Assembly: GCA_965279405.1 (NCBI GenBank)
Contig: OZ257157.1
Coordinates: forward strand, 1 to 64,000
Direction: 5' to 3'
Length of the DNA stretch: 64,000 nt
From: CBDDIP01 sp965279405
GTDB taxonomy: Bacteria > Actinomycetota > Acidimicrobiia > Acidimicrobiales > Ilumatobacteraceae
Part shown: in pieces, positions 15,305 through 23,741 of the stretch
Position numbering within the stretch: position 1 is the first letter of the stretch
How the letters are laid out: each line of letters opens with the position of its first letter
The notes under the pieces: generated by a model
Told to the model about the DNA's origin: nothing
Database searches by the model: none
What the model saw: the letters and a program-made list of their open reading frames with translations, nothing else
Program-made: the position numbers and the translations under genes

Positions 15305-15853
15305 TCAGCGGGAATCGGCAGCGATGAGCGAGTACGACATCGCGTCCGCGCGCCGCGTCGGGAAGACGAGGTACGAGCGAAGGCGCCCCTCCAGCTGGAA
15401 GCCGCACGACTCGAGCACGCGCCGCGACGCAACGTTCTCCGGCTCGACGAGCCCTTCGACGCGTGCGATCCCGCCCTCGGTGATGGCCCACGGGGCCAGC
15501 AACCCGACGGCACGCTTGGCCACGCCGCGACCGCGTTCGCTGTCGAGCAGCCAGTAGCCGATGCCCGCCGTCGACGGGAGCCAGCGCATCATCAGCACGA
15601 TCGAGCCGATGGCGCGATCGTCGTCGAAGCGGGCGATGGCGAACGACAGCCCCTCGCCGGTCGTCTGCCTCGACCACTGGCGCTCGATGTAGGCGATGCC
15701 TTCGCCAGGCGAATACGCCGCCGGCACTGTGGTGCCCTCGGGGATGCGCGCATCAGCACTCGCCGCTTCGATGCAGGCAAGGTCGTCAAGACGCCACTCG
15801 CGCAGGCGAATGGCGTCGTCGTGGAGGCTCGTCAGCGGGTACTGCAGCGCCAA
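15305..15853 (-). CDS. GNAT-family N-acetyltransferase (RimJ/RimL-like)
   Basis: 182 residues with a GNAT fold of the RimJ/RimL branch: IRLREWRLDDLACIEAA at the start, the acetyl-CoA pyrophosphate loop near LLDSERGRGVAKRAVGLLAPWA, and VEPENVASRRVLESCGFQLEGRLR in motif B. The substrate, a protein N-terminus, an antibiotic or a metabolite, cannot be told. The start is a TTG codon at 15853, as no ATG or GTG gives the full first strand; this is the least certain point. Confidence 0.82.
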   Translation of the reverse strand: MALQYPLTSLHDDAIRLREWRLDDLACIEAASADARIPEGTTVPAAYSPGEGIAYIERQWSRQTTGEGLSFAIARFDDDRAIGSIVLMMRWLPSTAGIGYWLLDSERGRGVAKRAVGLLAPWAITEGGIARVEGLVEPENVASRRVLESCGFQLEGRLRSYLVFPTRRADAMSYSLIAADSR

Positions 15854-15863
15854 CGCGGGCGTC

Positions 15864-15974
15864 TCAGCCGAGGCCCGACTTGCCGGCCTTCTTGGCCTTC
15901 TTCACTTCGCGCTTCTCTTTCAGCGACTTGCCGGCCTTCTTGGCGCTGTTCTTCTCTGGCGACTTCTGGGGCAT
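15864..15974 (-). CDS. Very small lysine-rich basic protein (36 aa)
   Basis: The frame from ATG at 15974 to TGA at 15864 gives 36 residues, of which 14 are lysine. It contains the near-repeat KKAGKSLKEKREVKKAKKAGKS and has no hydrophobic segment. The strong lysine bias with AAG codons and a clean start and stop between two genes on the same strand argue for a real gene. Similar tiny Lys-rich proteins are found in actinobacteria without assigned function; nucleic-acid or ribosome binding is possible because of the charge. Confidence 0.6.
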   Translation of the reverse strand: MPQKSPEKNSAKKAGKSLKEKREVKKAKKAGKSGLG

Positions 15975-16008
15975 GTGCCCTCCTCGGTTCGCCGCACCTT
16001 ACCGCTGT

Positions 16009-16536
16009 TCAGCCGACCGGCTGCTCGTCCATTGCGGGGCGGCGGAACGACTTCACTCGCCGCTCGCGCACCACCAACGTCGCCGCGGCTCGATCGTGCA
16101 GGCCCTGGCGCAGCGGGTTGAACAGCGCCCAGATGTAGACCATCGCGCCGAGCGCGACACCGACCTGCGGCACCACGCCGAGCGCCGTCGGCACCAGTGC
16201 GCGCAGCAGCGCCTCGGGCCAGCCGACCCTGCCGCCGTCGACGGCGCGCACCACTCGTGTCCGCGTCGCGAGCTTGCCGAGCGTGCGACTGAACGCACCG
16301 ATCATCAGGGTCTCGTAGGACAGCCCCAACACCGCGACGCTGATGTTGAAGACGAGCAGCGCGTTGGTTGAGATGTCATCGCCGGGGGTGTACCCGAACC
16401 CGATCGCGACCGCGATCACCGGGAGCACGATGACGACCTGATCGATCACCAGCCCGAGGATGCGCCGAGGAATCGGCGCGAGGGTCAGGCCCGCGGGGAT
16501 GGCCGGACCGTCGACGTCCTCGCCGGCGGGGTACAT
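16009..16536 (-). CDS. RDD-family membrane protein
   Basis: 175 residues of the RDD family. PIPRRILGLVIDQVVIVLPV begins the first helix with the family Arg-x-x-x-x-x-x-Asp pattern, GKLATRTRVVRAVDGGRVGWPEALLRAL forms the conserved middle part, and QGLHDRAAATLVV closes the last segment. RDD proteins are membrane proteins with proposed transport roles in a few cases. The gene begins four bases before the end of the flavoprotein gene at 16541 on the same strand and may be translated together with it. Confidence 0.85.
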   Translation of the reverse strand: MYPAGEDVDGPAIPAGLTLAPIPRRILGLVIDQVVIVLPVIAVAIGFGYTPGDDISTNALLVFNISVAVLGLSYETLMIGAFSRTLGKLATRTRVVRAVDGGRVGWPEALLRALVPTALGVVPQVGVALGAMVYIWALFNPLRQGLHDRAAATLVVRERRVKSFRRPAMDEQPVG

Positions 16537-16540
16537 CAGG

Positions 16541-17917
16541 TCACTCGGCCGCTTCGGCCAGTGCCTCCGACAGCGCCGGATGGACGAGCAGGCTCTCGAC
16601 GATGTCGGTGACCTTCAGGTTGGCGGTGACTGCCAAGGCGATCACGCTGATCAGTTCGGCGGCGTGACGACCGACGATCGAACCGCCGAGCACCACACCC
16701 GTCGCCGGGTCGCTGATGATCTTCACGAACCCGCGTGCGTCGTCGTTGATGAGCGCTTTCGGCGTGGCGCTGAACGGCACCTTCGTCACCCTGATCTTGC
16801 GACCGACGGCGAACGCCTCTGCTTCGGCGAGACCGACGTCGGCGATCTCCGGCTCGGTGAAGATCGCGCTGGCCGCCTTGTCGTAGTCGAGGTGACGGTG
16901 GGCCACCTTCTGCAAGCCCATCACGTGCTCGGCCACCTTGCGGCCCTGCATCGAGGCGACGCTCGACAGTGGCAGCTTGCCCGACACGTCGCCCGCTGCG
17001 TAGATGTGGCTGACGTTGCTCTGGCAGTGGCGGTTGATGGTGACGTAGCCACCGCTGTCCATCTCCACGCCGGCCAGGTCGAGGCCGAGCCCGTCGCTGT
17101 TGGGGATCGATCCGATCGCCAGAACGGCGTGCGAGCTGCGCACGACGCGCCCGTCATCGCACCGCACCACCACGGAATCGGCGCCGTCGTCGGCCGTCTC
17201 TCGTTCGATCGAGGTTGCGCGGGCACCCTTGAGCAGGCGCACGCCGCGCTTGAGGAAGTCGTCCTCCAGCACGGCAGCGACCTCGGGATCCTTCTGCGGC
17301 AGCACCTGCTGGCGGCTGACGACGAGGGTGACGTGCGCTCCGAAGCTGGAGAACATGTGCACGAACTCCACACCGGTGACGCCGGAGCCGATGACGGTGA
17401 TCGACTCGGGGAAGATCGCCGGCGGATAGCAGTCGCGGGTGACGAGGATGCGCTCGTGATCGGGTTGGCACCACTCCGGGATGCGAGGACGCGAGCCGGT
17501 GCTGACGAGGACCGCGTCGGCGTGGATCTGGCGCACGCCATCGGCGGTCGTGACCTCGACGTCGTTCGGGCCGACCATGCGTGCCGTGCCGTGCAGCATC
17601 GTCACGCCCTGGCTCTGCAGCAACCGCGTCGTGCCGTGTTGCAGCCGATCCTTGATCGAGTCGATGCGTCCGCGCAGCGCCTCGATGTCCACCTCGGCCA
17701 CCTGCTGCTCGAGGCCCATGCCCTGGATCCGCCTGGTGAAGCTCATCGCGCCACCGGTGGCGATCATCGTCTTCGACGGGATGCAGTCCCACAGGTGCGC
17801 CGCGCCGCCGACCACGTCACGTTCGATCAGCGTGACCTCCGCACCCAGCCGGGCCGCGTACGTGGCGGCCGTGTTCCCAGCCGGCCCGCCACCGATGATC
17901 ACGAATCGAGTCGCCAC
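16541..17917 (-). CDS. LpdA-like NAD(P)H:quinone oxidoreductase (flavoprotein disulfide reductase family)
   Basis: 458 residues with the two-dinucleotide-binding layout: FAD motif GGGPAGNTAA near residue 9, NAD(P) motif TVIGSGVTGVEF about residue 180, FAD motif IYAAGDVSGKLPL, and a C-terminal dimerisation domain. The active-site region reads GGAAHLWDCIPSKT, so only the second cysteine of the usual CxxxxC redox pair is present. The same loss is known in mycobacterial LpdA (Rv3303c), which reduces quinones instead of lipoamide. The final HP..SE signature of the family (VHPALSEALAEA) keeps the histidine. Quinone or other electron-acceptor reduction is therefore preferred over dihydrolipoamide dehydrogenase. 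Confidence 0.85.
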   Translation of the reverse strand: MATRFVIIGGGPAGNTAATYAARLGAEVTLIERDVVGGAAHLWDCIPSKTMIATGGAMSFTRRIQGMGLEQQVAEVDIEALRGRIDSIKDRLQHGTTRLLQSQGVTMLHGTARMVGPNDVEVTTADGVRQIHADAVLVSTGSRPRIPEWCQPDHERILVTRDCYPPAIFPESITVIGSGVTGVEFVHMFSSFGAHVTLVVSRQQVLPQKDPEVAAVLEDDFLKRGVRLLKGARATSIERETADDGADSVVVRCDDGRVVRSSHAVLAIGSIPNSDGLGLDLAGVEMDSGGYVTINRHCQSNVSHIYAAGDVSGKLPLSSVASMQGRKVAEHVMGLQKVAHRHLDYDKAASAIFTEPEIADVGLAEAEAFAVGRKIRVTKVPFSATPKALINDDARGFVKIISDPATGVVLGGSIVGRHAAELISVIALAVTANLKVTDIVESLLVHPALSEALAEAAE

Positions 17918-18037
17918 AAGGCGGGCAGCCTACCGGCGCGGGTACCCACTGACCTGCGACGCGAGAACTGGAGTTCGGGTGAGCGAGCGCCAGCGAGCGA
18001 GCACGGGAGGCGAGCGCAGCGAGCCCGAGATGAACGG

Positions 18038-19447
18038 CTACTCGCCGGGGTCGAGCATGAAGCCGTCGGCGGCGAAGAACTGGTCGCGCGGCGCTGGCGT
18101 CGAGGCCGGGGTGATCGTCGGTGGGTCGAGCGAGTTCGTCTGCGAGCTCCCGCCCGGCAGGTTCGGGCAGTACCTCGACGGGTACTGGAAGCCGTCGCGA
18201 CGCTCACCCACCCACTCGAAGTGCATCCCGTCGGTGAAGATGAAGTTGCCACCCCAGGCGAAGTTGTGGGCGCGGAAGATGCGCACGATCCGGCAGTCCA
18301 TCTTCGGCACGCATCCCTGGCAGTTGGCGACGGTGTTGATGTCCATCGCCTGACCCCACGTGTGGCGAGACACCGAGCCGATGTACAACCCGAGCCCTTG
18401 GCGGGCGAACCGTGGCGTGTAGCAACCACCGATCGTCCCACCCGTCAACAAGCCGGTCAGGCCGGCGGCGGCCACGTCGTTCAGCGCGGCGACGAGGTCG
18501 GGCTTGATCCGCTGGTGGCAGCTGTTGACCATGTAGCTGTTGAGCATGTTCGGCGCACCCGGTGCGCGGTTCGGGATGTTCGCCGACGTCCACGCCGGGT
18601 TGACCGACATCGCCCCGCTGGACGAGACGGTGAAGTCGAACTCGCCGAGCTGCTGCTTCGTCTCGGCCACGCCGAGCGTCAGGTCGGGGTCGAAGGCATC
18701 CCAGCTCTTGCGCACGCGGATCTTCGAGTTGGTGGACAGGCCGCGAGCGAACAGGCGTCCCTCCATCGCGGCGCGATCCTTCAGGCCCCAGATCAGCACC
18801 CGCGTGTCGATGTTGGCGCCGAGTTGATCCGACTGCTGGATGGTCATCGTGATCTCGGCGCCGCCCACCTCGTCATCGGTGGCGATGCGTCCGATGGTGT
18901 AGGTGATGATCGCTCCACCGTCGGCCATGACGTCGATCGTGTCGCCCACCTGAGCGCCGCGCATCGACGCCGACGTCTGGCTCATCACGATGCTCGCGCC
19001 ACCGACGTAGCGCGACACGTTGCGTCCCATCACGCCGGCGATGGTGTCGATCGGCAGCGCGGTGACCGACATCGGGAACCGCCACGGGCCGGCTGCGCCG
19101 CCGCTCGCCTGCTGGATCACGGTGCTGCCGCGACGGACGCGGGTCATCCCGATGGTGAAGCCGCGGCCGACCGCGTAGGCCGCACCGACGTCGGCGGCGG
19201 CAGCGATGGCCGAATCGCGAACGTTGCTGAGCAGTGCGCCGGAGTTGTACACGGACACCATGTCGACGGCCTGCGGGCCGGTGTAGTCCGCCGGCTCGGA
19301 CGCAGACGCCGGGCCGTCGATCGACGAGGGGGCCGCCGCCGTGTCGGCGACCATCGCAGTGACGAGCACCATCGCCACACCCGTGGTGGCCAGTCGACGA
19401 CCCCAGTGGTGGGGTCGTGGCCGGTTCATCCGGTTCAACACGCGCAT
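18038..19447 (-). CDS. Secreted protein with C-terminal M15-type D-Ala-D-Ala peptidase domain
   Basis: 469 residues from ATG at 19447. A basic start (RPRPHHWGRR) and hydrophobic stretch ending TAAA form a signal peptide. About 250 residues of Gly/Ser/Thr-rich beta-type sequence that I cannot assign come next. The C-terminal 150 residues carry the zinc motif of M15/VanY-like carboxypeptidases: SRHTWGQAMDIN (His and Asp ligands) and TDGMHFEWVG (second His, after a Trp-Gly-Gly). Several cysteines (CYTP, CQGC, DCRIV, RYCPN) could form disulfides. Probable role: trimming peptidoglycan peptides outside the cell. The N-terminal half is the open question. Confidence 0.82.
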   Translation of the reverse strand: MRVLNRMNRPRPHHWGRRLATTGVAMVLVTAMVADTAAAPSSIDGPASASEPADYTGPQAVDMVSVYNSGALLSNVRDSAIAAAADVGAAYAVGRGFTIGMTRVRRGSTVIQQASGGAAGPWRFPMSVTALPIDTIAGVMGRNVSRYVGGASIVMSQTSASMRGAQVGDTIDVMADGGAIITYTIGRIATDDEVGGAEITMTIQQSDQLGANIDTRVLIWGLKDRAAMEGRLFARGLSTNSKIRVRKSWDAFDPDLTLGVAETKQQLGEFDFTVSSSGAMSVNPAWTSANIPNRAPGAPNMLNSYMVNSCHQRIKPDLVAALNDVAAAGLTGLLTGGTIGGCYTPRFARQGLGLYIGSVSRHTWGQAMDINTVANCQGCVPKMDCRIVRIFRAHNFAWGGNFIFTDGMHFEWVGERRDGFQYPSRYCPNLPGGSSQTNSLDPPTITPASTPAPRDQFFAADGFMLDPGE

Positions 19448-19546
19448 CGATCTTCCTGCAGAGTCGGGCCCACTCGGTGGGCAACCTACCACCGGGCGTC
19501 AATGCACTCGCGGGCGGGAGCGTCGAGGAGGTACCGTCTACCCACT

Positions 19547-21100
19547 GTGAGCAGCACTGATCCAACCGCGTCCGATCTCGGACCCACTGCCCTTCCCGCC
19601 GATGACGAACCCGGTCTCACCGGGTCCGGACTGGTCGCCGAGAAGGCCAAGCGGCTGGACAAGCTGGCTGAGATGCGCACCGCGGGCGTCAACCCGTACC
19701 CCTATCGCTTCGACCGCAGCACCACGCTGGCCGAGCTGCGCGACGCCCACGGCCACCTCGAACCCGGCACCGAGACCGACGTCCAGGTCGACATCGCCGG
19801 CCGGATGCTGCTGCGTCGCGAGCAGGGCAAGCTGATCTTCGCCACCATCCGCGAGCGCGAGACCGAGGTTCAGCTGTTCGTGTCGAAGGCCGTCATCGGC
19901 GACGACGCCTTCGCCGCGTTCGGCACGCTCGACCTCGGCGACTGGGTCGGCGTGCACGGCACCGTGATGACGACGCGCAAGGGCGAGCTGAGCGTGAAGG
20001 TCGAGCGCTTCGAGCTGCTGTCGAAGGCGGTGCGCCCGCTGCCGGACAAGTGGCACGGCCTCACCGACACCGACACGCGCTTCCGCCAGCGCTACGCCGA
20101 CCTGATCGTCAACGAGGACGCACGCCGCTCGTTCCGCGTGCGCCACGAGGTGATCGCCAGCTTCCGCCGCACGCTCCACGGACACGGCTTCGTCGAGGTC
20201 GAGACGCCCGTGCTGCACGTGGAGGCCGGCGGCGCGCACGCCCGCCCGTTCCTCACCCACCACAACGCGCTGGACATGCAGCTGTACCTGCGCATCGCGC
20301 TGGAGCTGCACCTCAAGCGGCTGATCGTCGGCGGGATGGACCGCGTCTTCGAGATCGGGCGCATCTTCCGCAACGAGGGCATCTCCACGCGGCACAACCC
20401 CGAGTTCACGATGATGGAGCTCTACCAGGCGTTCGCCGACTACTCGGAGATGATCGCGATCAGCGAGGAGCTCGTCACCAACGCGGCACGCGACGCGCTC
20501 GGCACCACCGTCATCGACATCGCCGGCGAGCAGGTCGACCTGGCCGAGCCGTGGCGGCAAGTGCGCATGATCGACCTCATCGAAGAGGCCATCGGCGTGC
20601 CGGTGCACCCGTCGATGTCGATCGACAAGATGCGCGCCATCGCCGCCGAGCACGATGTCGCCGTCAACCCGGCGTGGGGCAGCGGCAAGATCATCGAGGA
20701 GCTGTTCGAGGCGCACTGCGAGTCGGCGCTCATCCGCCCGACGTTCGTCACCGGCCATCCGGTGGAGATCTCGCCGCTCGCTCGCGTGGATCGCACCGAC
20801 CCGTTCCTCACCGAGCGCTTCGAGTTCTTCATCAACGGCCGCGAGCACGGCAACGGCTACAGCGAGCTCAACGATCCGGTGGAGCAGCGGCTGCGATTCG
20901 AGGACGAGCAGAAGGCGAAGGACGCCGGCAACGTCGAGGCCGGCACCGTCGACGAGGACTACCTGCGCGCCCTGGAGTACGGCCTGCCGCCCACCGGCGG
21001 TCTCGGCATCGGCATGGACCGCGTCGTGATGCTGATCGCCGGTGTGCCGTCGATCAAGGAGATCATCTTGTTCCCCACGCTTCGTCCGGAGGTCTTCTGA
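19547..21100 (+). CDS. lysS: Lysyl-tRNA synthetase (class II)
   Basis: 517 residues. An N-terminal OB-fold anticodon-binding domain (about 60-190: VQVDIAGRMLLRREQGKLIFATIRE) is followed by the class II catalytic core with motif 1 (GFVEVETPVLHVEAGGAHARPF), motif 2 (FEIGRIFRNEGISTRHNPEFTMME) and motif 3 (GLGIGMDRVVML). Start GTG 19547 gives a 40-residue N-terminal extension, which is common in actinobacteria; GAGGAGG lies 15 bases upstream. The stop overlaps the dapD start as TGATG, so lysine charging and lysine synthesis are coupled. Confidence 0.95.
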   Translation: MSSTDPTASDLGPTALPADDEPGLTGSGLVAEKAKRLDKLAEMRTAGVNPYPYRFDRSTTLAELRDAHGHLEPGTETDVQVDIAGRMLLRREQGKLIFATIRERETEVQLFVSKAVIGDDAFAAFGTLDLGDWVGVHGTVMTTRKGELSVKVERFELLSKAVRPLPDKWHGLTDTDTRFRQRYADLIVNEDARRSFRVRHEVIASFRRTLHGHGFVEVETPVLHVEAGGAHARPFLTHHNALDMQLYLRIALELHLKRLIVGGMDRVFEIGRIFRNEGISTRHNPEFTMMELYQAFADYSEMIAISEELVTNAARDALGTTVIDIAGEQVDLAEPWRQVRMIDLIEEAIGVPVHPSMSIDKMRAIAAEHDVAVNPAWGSGKIIEELFEAHCESALIRPTFVTGHPVEISPLARVDRTDPFLTERFEFFINGREHGNGYSELNDPVEQRLRFEDEQKAKDAGNVEAGTVDEDYLRALEYGLPPTGGLGIGMDRVVMLIAGVPSIKEIILFPTLRPEVF

Positions 21101-22026
21101 TGGGTGCTGCAGCCTGGGGGCGCGGCTTGGCCACCGTCAGCGGTGACGGCGTCGTGCTCGACACGTGGTTCCGCGAGGTCGGGCTCGGTGAACCCGTTCA
21201 TCCCGGCACGCTCGAGGCGTACTCGGTGGCCGAGCGGCGCGACGACGTGCGCGGCGTGTCCATCCGCGCCGTCGAGCTGACCATCGACGTCGATGATGCG
21301 CCCGCCGATGCGACGGACGTCTACCTCCGCCTGCACCTGCTCTCGCACCGCCTCTTCCAGCCGCGCACGATCAACCTCGACGGCCTCTTCGGCTTGCTCA
21401 CCAACGTCGCCTGGACCAGCCTCGGCCCGGCTCCCATCGAGGGGCTGGAGGAGCTGCGCTGGCGAGTCCGTCGCGACGGCGGCAACCTCACCGTGAACGG
21501 CGTCGACAAGATGCCGCGGATGACCGACTACGTCGTCCCGTCGGGCGTGCGCATCGCCGACGCGTCACGCGTGCGTCTCGGTGCCCACCTCGCTCCCGGC
21601 ACCACCGTGATGCACGAGGGCTTCGTCAACTTCAACGCCGGCACGCTGGGCACGTCGATGGTCGAAGGTCGCATCGGTCAGGGCATCATCGTCGGCGACG
21701 GCAGCGACATCGGCGGTGGCGCATCGATCATCGGCACGCTCTCCGGTGGCGGCACCATCCAGGTCAGCATCGGCGAGCGCTGCCTGCTCGGCGCCGAGGC
21801 GGGCATCGGCATCAGCCTCGGCGACGAGTGCGTCGTCGAAGCCGGCCTCTTCGTCACTGCCGGCACGTTGGTGAAGGTGCTCCCCGAGGGCGAGGTCGTC
21901 AAGGCGCGAACCCTCAGCGGAGCGGCCGGTCTGCTCTACCGCCGCAACAGCCAGACCGGTGCGGTGGAAGCCCTCCCCCGCTCCGTCAAGTGGGACGGCC
22001 TCAACGCCGCCCTGCACAAGAACTAG
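21100..22026 (+). CDS. dapD: Tetrahydrodipicolinate N-succinyltransferase
   Basis: 308 residues of the actinobacterial DapD type, which succinylates tetrahydrodipicolinate in the diaminopimelate/lysine pathway. The N-terminal domain is followed by left-handed beta-helix hexapeptide repeats (VRLGAHLAPGTTVMHEGFVNFNAGTLG, GQGIIVGDGSDIGGGASIIG, CLLGAEAGIGISLGDECVVEAG). The MHEGFVNFNAGTLG stretch is typical of the active site. ATG at 21100 shares an A with the lysS stop. Its TAG stop overlaps the stop of the convergent tag gene within CTAG. Confidence 0.92.
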   Translation: MGAAAWGRGLATVSGDGVVLDTWFREVGLGEPVHPGTLEAYSVAERRDDVRGVSIRAVELTIDVDDAPADATDVYLRLHLLSHRLFQPRTINLDGLFGLLTNVAWTSLGPAPIEGLEELRWRVRRDGGNLTVNGVDKMPRMTDYVVPSGVRIADASRVRLGAHLAPGTTVMHEGFVNFNAGTLGTSMVEGRIGQGIIVGDGSDIGGGASIIGTLSGGGTIQVSIGERCLLGAEAGIGISLGDECVVEAGLFVTAGTLVKVLPEGEVVKARTLSGAAGLLYRRNSQTGAVEALPRSVKWDGLNAALHKN

Positions 22027-22607
22027 CTCGCAGCGTCGCGTTCGCAGCCTTCGATGTGGTCGTTGACCAAGCCCATGGCTTGCATGAAGGCGTAGACGGT
22101 GGTCGGGCCGACGAAGCTCCAGCCGCGCTTCTTCAGGTCCTTGGACATGGCGGTGCTCTCCGGCGTGGACGGCTGGATCGGCGTGTCCTGTCCGAGCCGC
22201 GCCCGAGGCGGCGGCTTGAACCGCTGGACGTAGGCGTACAGCGAGCCCTCGACGGCTTCGAGCTCCAGCATCCGGTTGGCGTTGTTGATCGTGCTCTCGA
22301 TCTTGCCGCGATGGCGAACGATGCCTGCGTCACCGAGCAGCCGCTCGATCTCCGTCGGGCCGTACGCGGCGACGGTTGCGGCGTCGAACCCGTCGAACGC
22401 GGCGCGGAAGTTCTCTCGCTTGCGCAGGATCGTCAGCCACGACAGCCCGGACTGGAACCCTTCCAAGCAAAGCTTCTCGAACAGCCGCGTGTCGTCGACC
22501 ACCTCGTGGCCCCACTCGTCGTCGTGGTAGCTGACGTACAGCGGATCGTCGCCGCACCACCAGCACCGCACCACACCATCGGCCCCAACGCGCAGTCGAT
22601 CGCTCAC
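22023..22607 (-). CDS. tag: DNA-3-methyladenine glycosylase I
   Basis: 194 residues of the Tag family, which removes 3-methyladenine from alkylated DNA. The zinc-binding residues known from the E. coli enzyme are all in place: Cys and His in RCWWCGDDPLYVSYHDDEWG, and His and Cys near the C-terminus in GLVNDHIEGCERD. The FEKLCLEGFQSGLSWLTILRKRENFR helix pair is strongly conserved. Standard length. It converges on dapD with stop codons overlapping in CTAG. Confidence 0.94.
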   Translation of the reverse strand: MSDRLRVGADGVVRCWWCGDDPLYVSYHDDEWGHEVVDDTRLFEKLCLEGFQSGLSWLTILRKRENFRAAFDGFDAATVAAYGPTEIERLLGDAGIVRHRGKIESTINNANRMLELEAVEGSLYAYVQRFKPPPRARLGQDTPIQPSTPESTAMSKDLKKRGWSFVGPTTVYAFMQAMGLVNDHIEGCERDAAS

Positions 22608-22664
22608 CCGCCGGACTCTAACGGCCGTGCGCGAGTGGAGTACGTGGACGCCGCTGAGGGGCGC

Positions 22665-23126
22665 TCAGCTACTCGACTCGGCGGCTTTGGCGAGCTCGTC
22701 GAGGGTGTGCTCCATGCTGACCCGGTTGTGCGCTTCGCGGTCGGCAACGCCGCTGGCGGGGCCGCCGAGCTTCTTGGCGAACCAGCCGCGTCGGTCGGTC
22801 CAGGTCTCCTTGACGATGCAGCCGTCGCCGTCGGGCGTGATGTCGTAGCGCCAGTCGGCGATCTTCACCCCGACCGCCGACACGTGGAACTCGAACACCG
22901 ACGGCGAGGTGCACGCGGTGACGGTGGACTTCGTCTTCCACTCCTTCTTGCCGTTCTTGTTGTCGCCGACGAACGTCGCCCCGACGGTCGGCCCGGAGGC
23001 GCCCTTGCCCCACGTGCCGCCGCAGTTCTCCGGCGACCACTCCCCCATCCGCGGCAGGTCGCTGACCATGGCCCACACCTGCTCGGGCGACGCGTGGACG
23101 GAACGGGAGACGGAGATCGAGGTCAC
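22665..23126 (-). CDS. SRPBCC (polyketide cyclase/START-like) family protein
   Basis: 153 residues with the SRPBCC pattern: ISVSRSVHASPEQVWAMVSDLPRMGEWSPE at the N-terminus, a central WKTKSTVTACTSPSVFEFHV strand pair and a C-terminal helix. These proteins hold hydrophobic ligands in a deep pocket. GTG at 23126 gives a normal start; the longer upstream frame would cross the divergent nitroreductase gene, 48 bases away. Ligand unknown. Confidence 0.82.
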   Translation of the reverse strand: MTSISVSRSVHASPEQVWAMVSDLPRMGEWSPENCGGTWGKGASGPTVGATFVGDNKNGKKEWKTKSTVTACTSPSVFEFHVSAVGVKIADWRYDITPDGDGCIVKETWTDRRGWFAKKLGGPASGVADREAHNRVSMEHTLDELAKAAESSS

Positions 23127-23174
23127 GAGCCGGGAGTCTCGCACTTCGCAGGCACCCGCTGGCACACTGGCCGG

Positions 23175-23741
23175 GTGAGCTTCGACGACCTCTCGCACCT
23201 CATCCGCACCCGGCGAACCAGCATGCTGGTCGACCGCGAGCGCGCCGTCCCACTGGACGTCGTCACCCAGCTCTGCGAACTGGCCCAATGGGCGCCGAAC
23301 CACAAGCGCACCTGGCCCTGGCGCTTCGCCCTCCTCGACGGCGATGCGCGGGCCCGCCTCGGCGACTCGATCGCCGACGCGATGGATGCGCAGGGCGATC
23401 CGCCGGAGAAGGTGGCCAAGGCGCGCACCAAGTACCTGCGCACGCCGGCGACGCTCGTGGTCGGATCGGCGCCGGGCGACTCGCCGCTGCGCACCGCCGA
23501 GAACCGCGACGCCGTCGCCGCCGGGGTGCAGAACCTGTTGCTCGGGGCAACAGCGCTCGGGCTGGCGACCTACTGGGGCTCATGCCCGAAGGGCGCCAAC
23601 GACGTCGTTGCCGAGCTGTGCGGTTTCGAGCCGGACACGCACGTGAGCGCGATCATCTACCTCGGCTGGGCGACCTCGACGGTGGAGCCGCCAGACCGTC
23701 CGCCGGTCGAGGTCACGCACCTCTCGTCGTCAGCGAGCTGA
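23175..23741 (+). CDS. Nitroreductase-family FMN protein
   Basis: 188 residues of the FMN nitroreductase family. RTRRTSMLVDRERAVPLDVVTQLCELAQWAPNHKRTWPWRFALL is the typical start with the FMN-contacting Arg/Ser residues, and AAGVQNLLLGATALGLATYWGS is the second FMN-binding helix. These enzymes reduce nitro compounds, quinones or enamides with NAD(P)H. The stop codon TGA lies in the palindrome GAGCTGATCAGCTC shared with the stop of the convergent F420-type gene. Confidence 0.87.
   Translation: MSFDDLSHLIRTRRTSMLVDRERAVPLDVVTQLCELAQWAPNHKRTWPWRFALLDGDARARLGDSIADAMDAQGDPPEKVAKARTKYLRTPATLVVGSAPGDSPLRTAENRDAVAAGVQNLLLGATALGLATYWGSCPKGANDVVAELCGFEPDTHVSAIIYLGWATSTVEPPDRPPVEVTHLSSSAS

Noticed and set aside
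17940..18037. GAGCGAGC-rich stretch as a further repeat family
   Set aside because: Low-complexity GCGAGC runs are common in GC-rich actinobacterial gaps; no clear arms or other copies were found in the window.
16460..19546. Very long open frame running into lysS from about 16460
   Set aside because: It is antisense to three well-supported minus-strand genes and has shadow-type composition; only the part from 19547 has lysyl-tRNA synthetase motifs.
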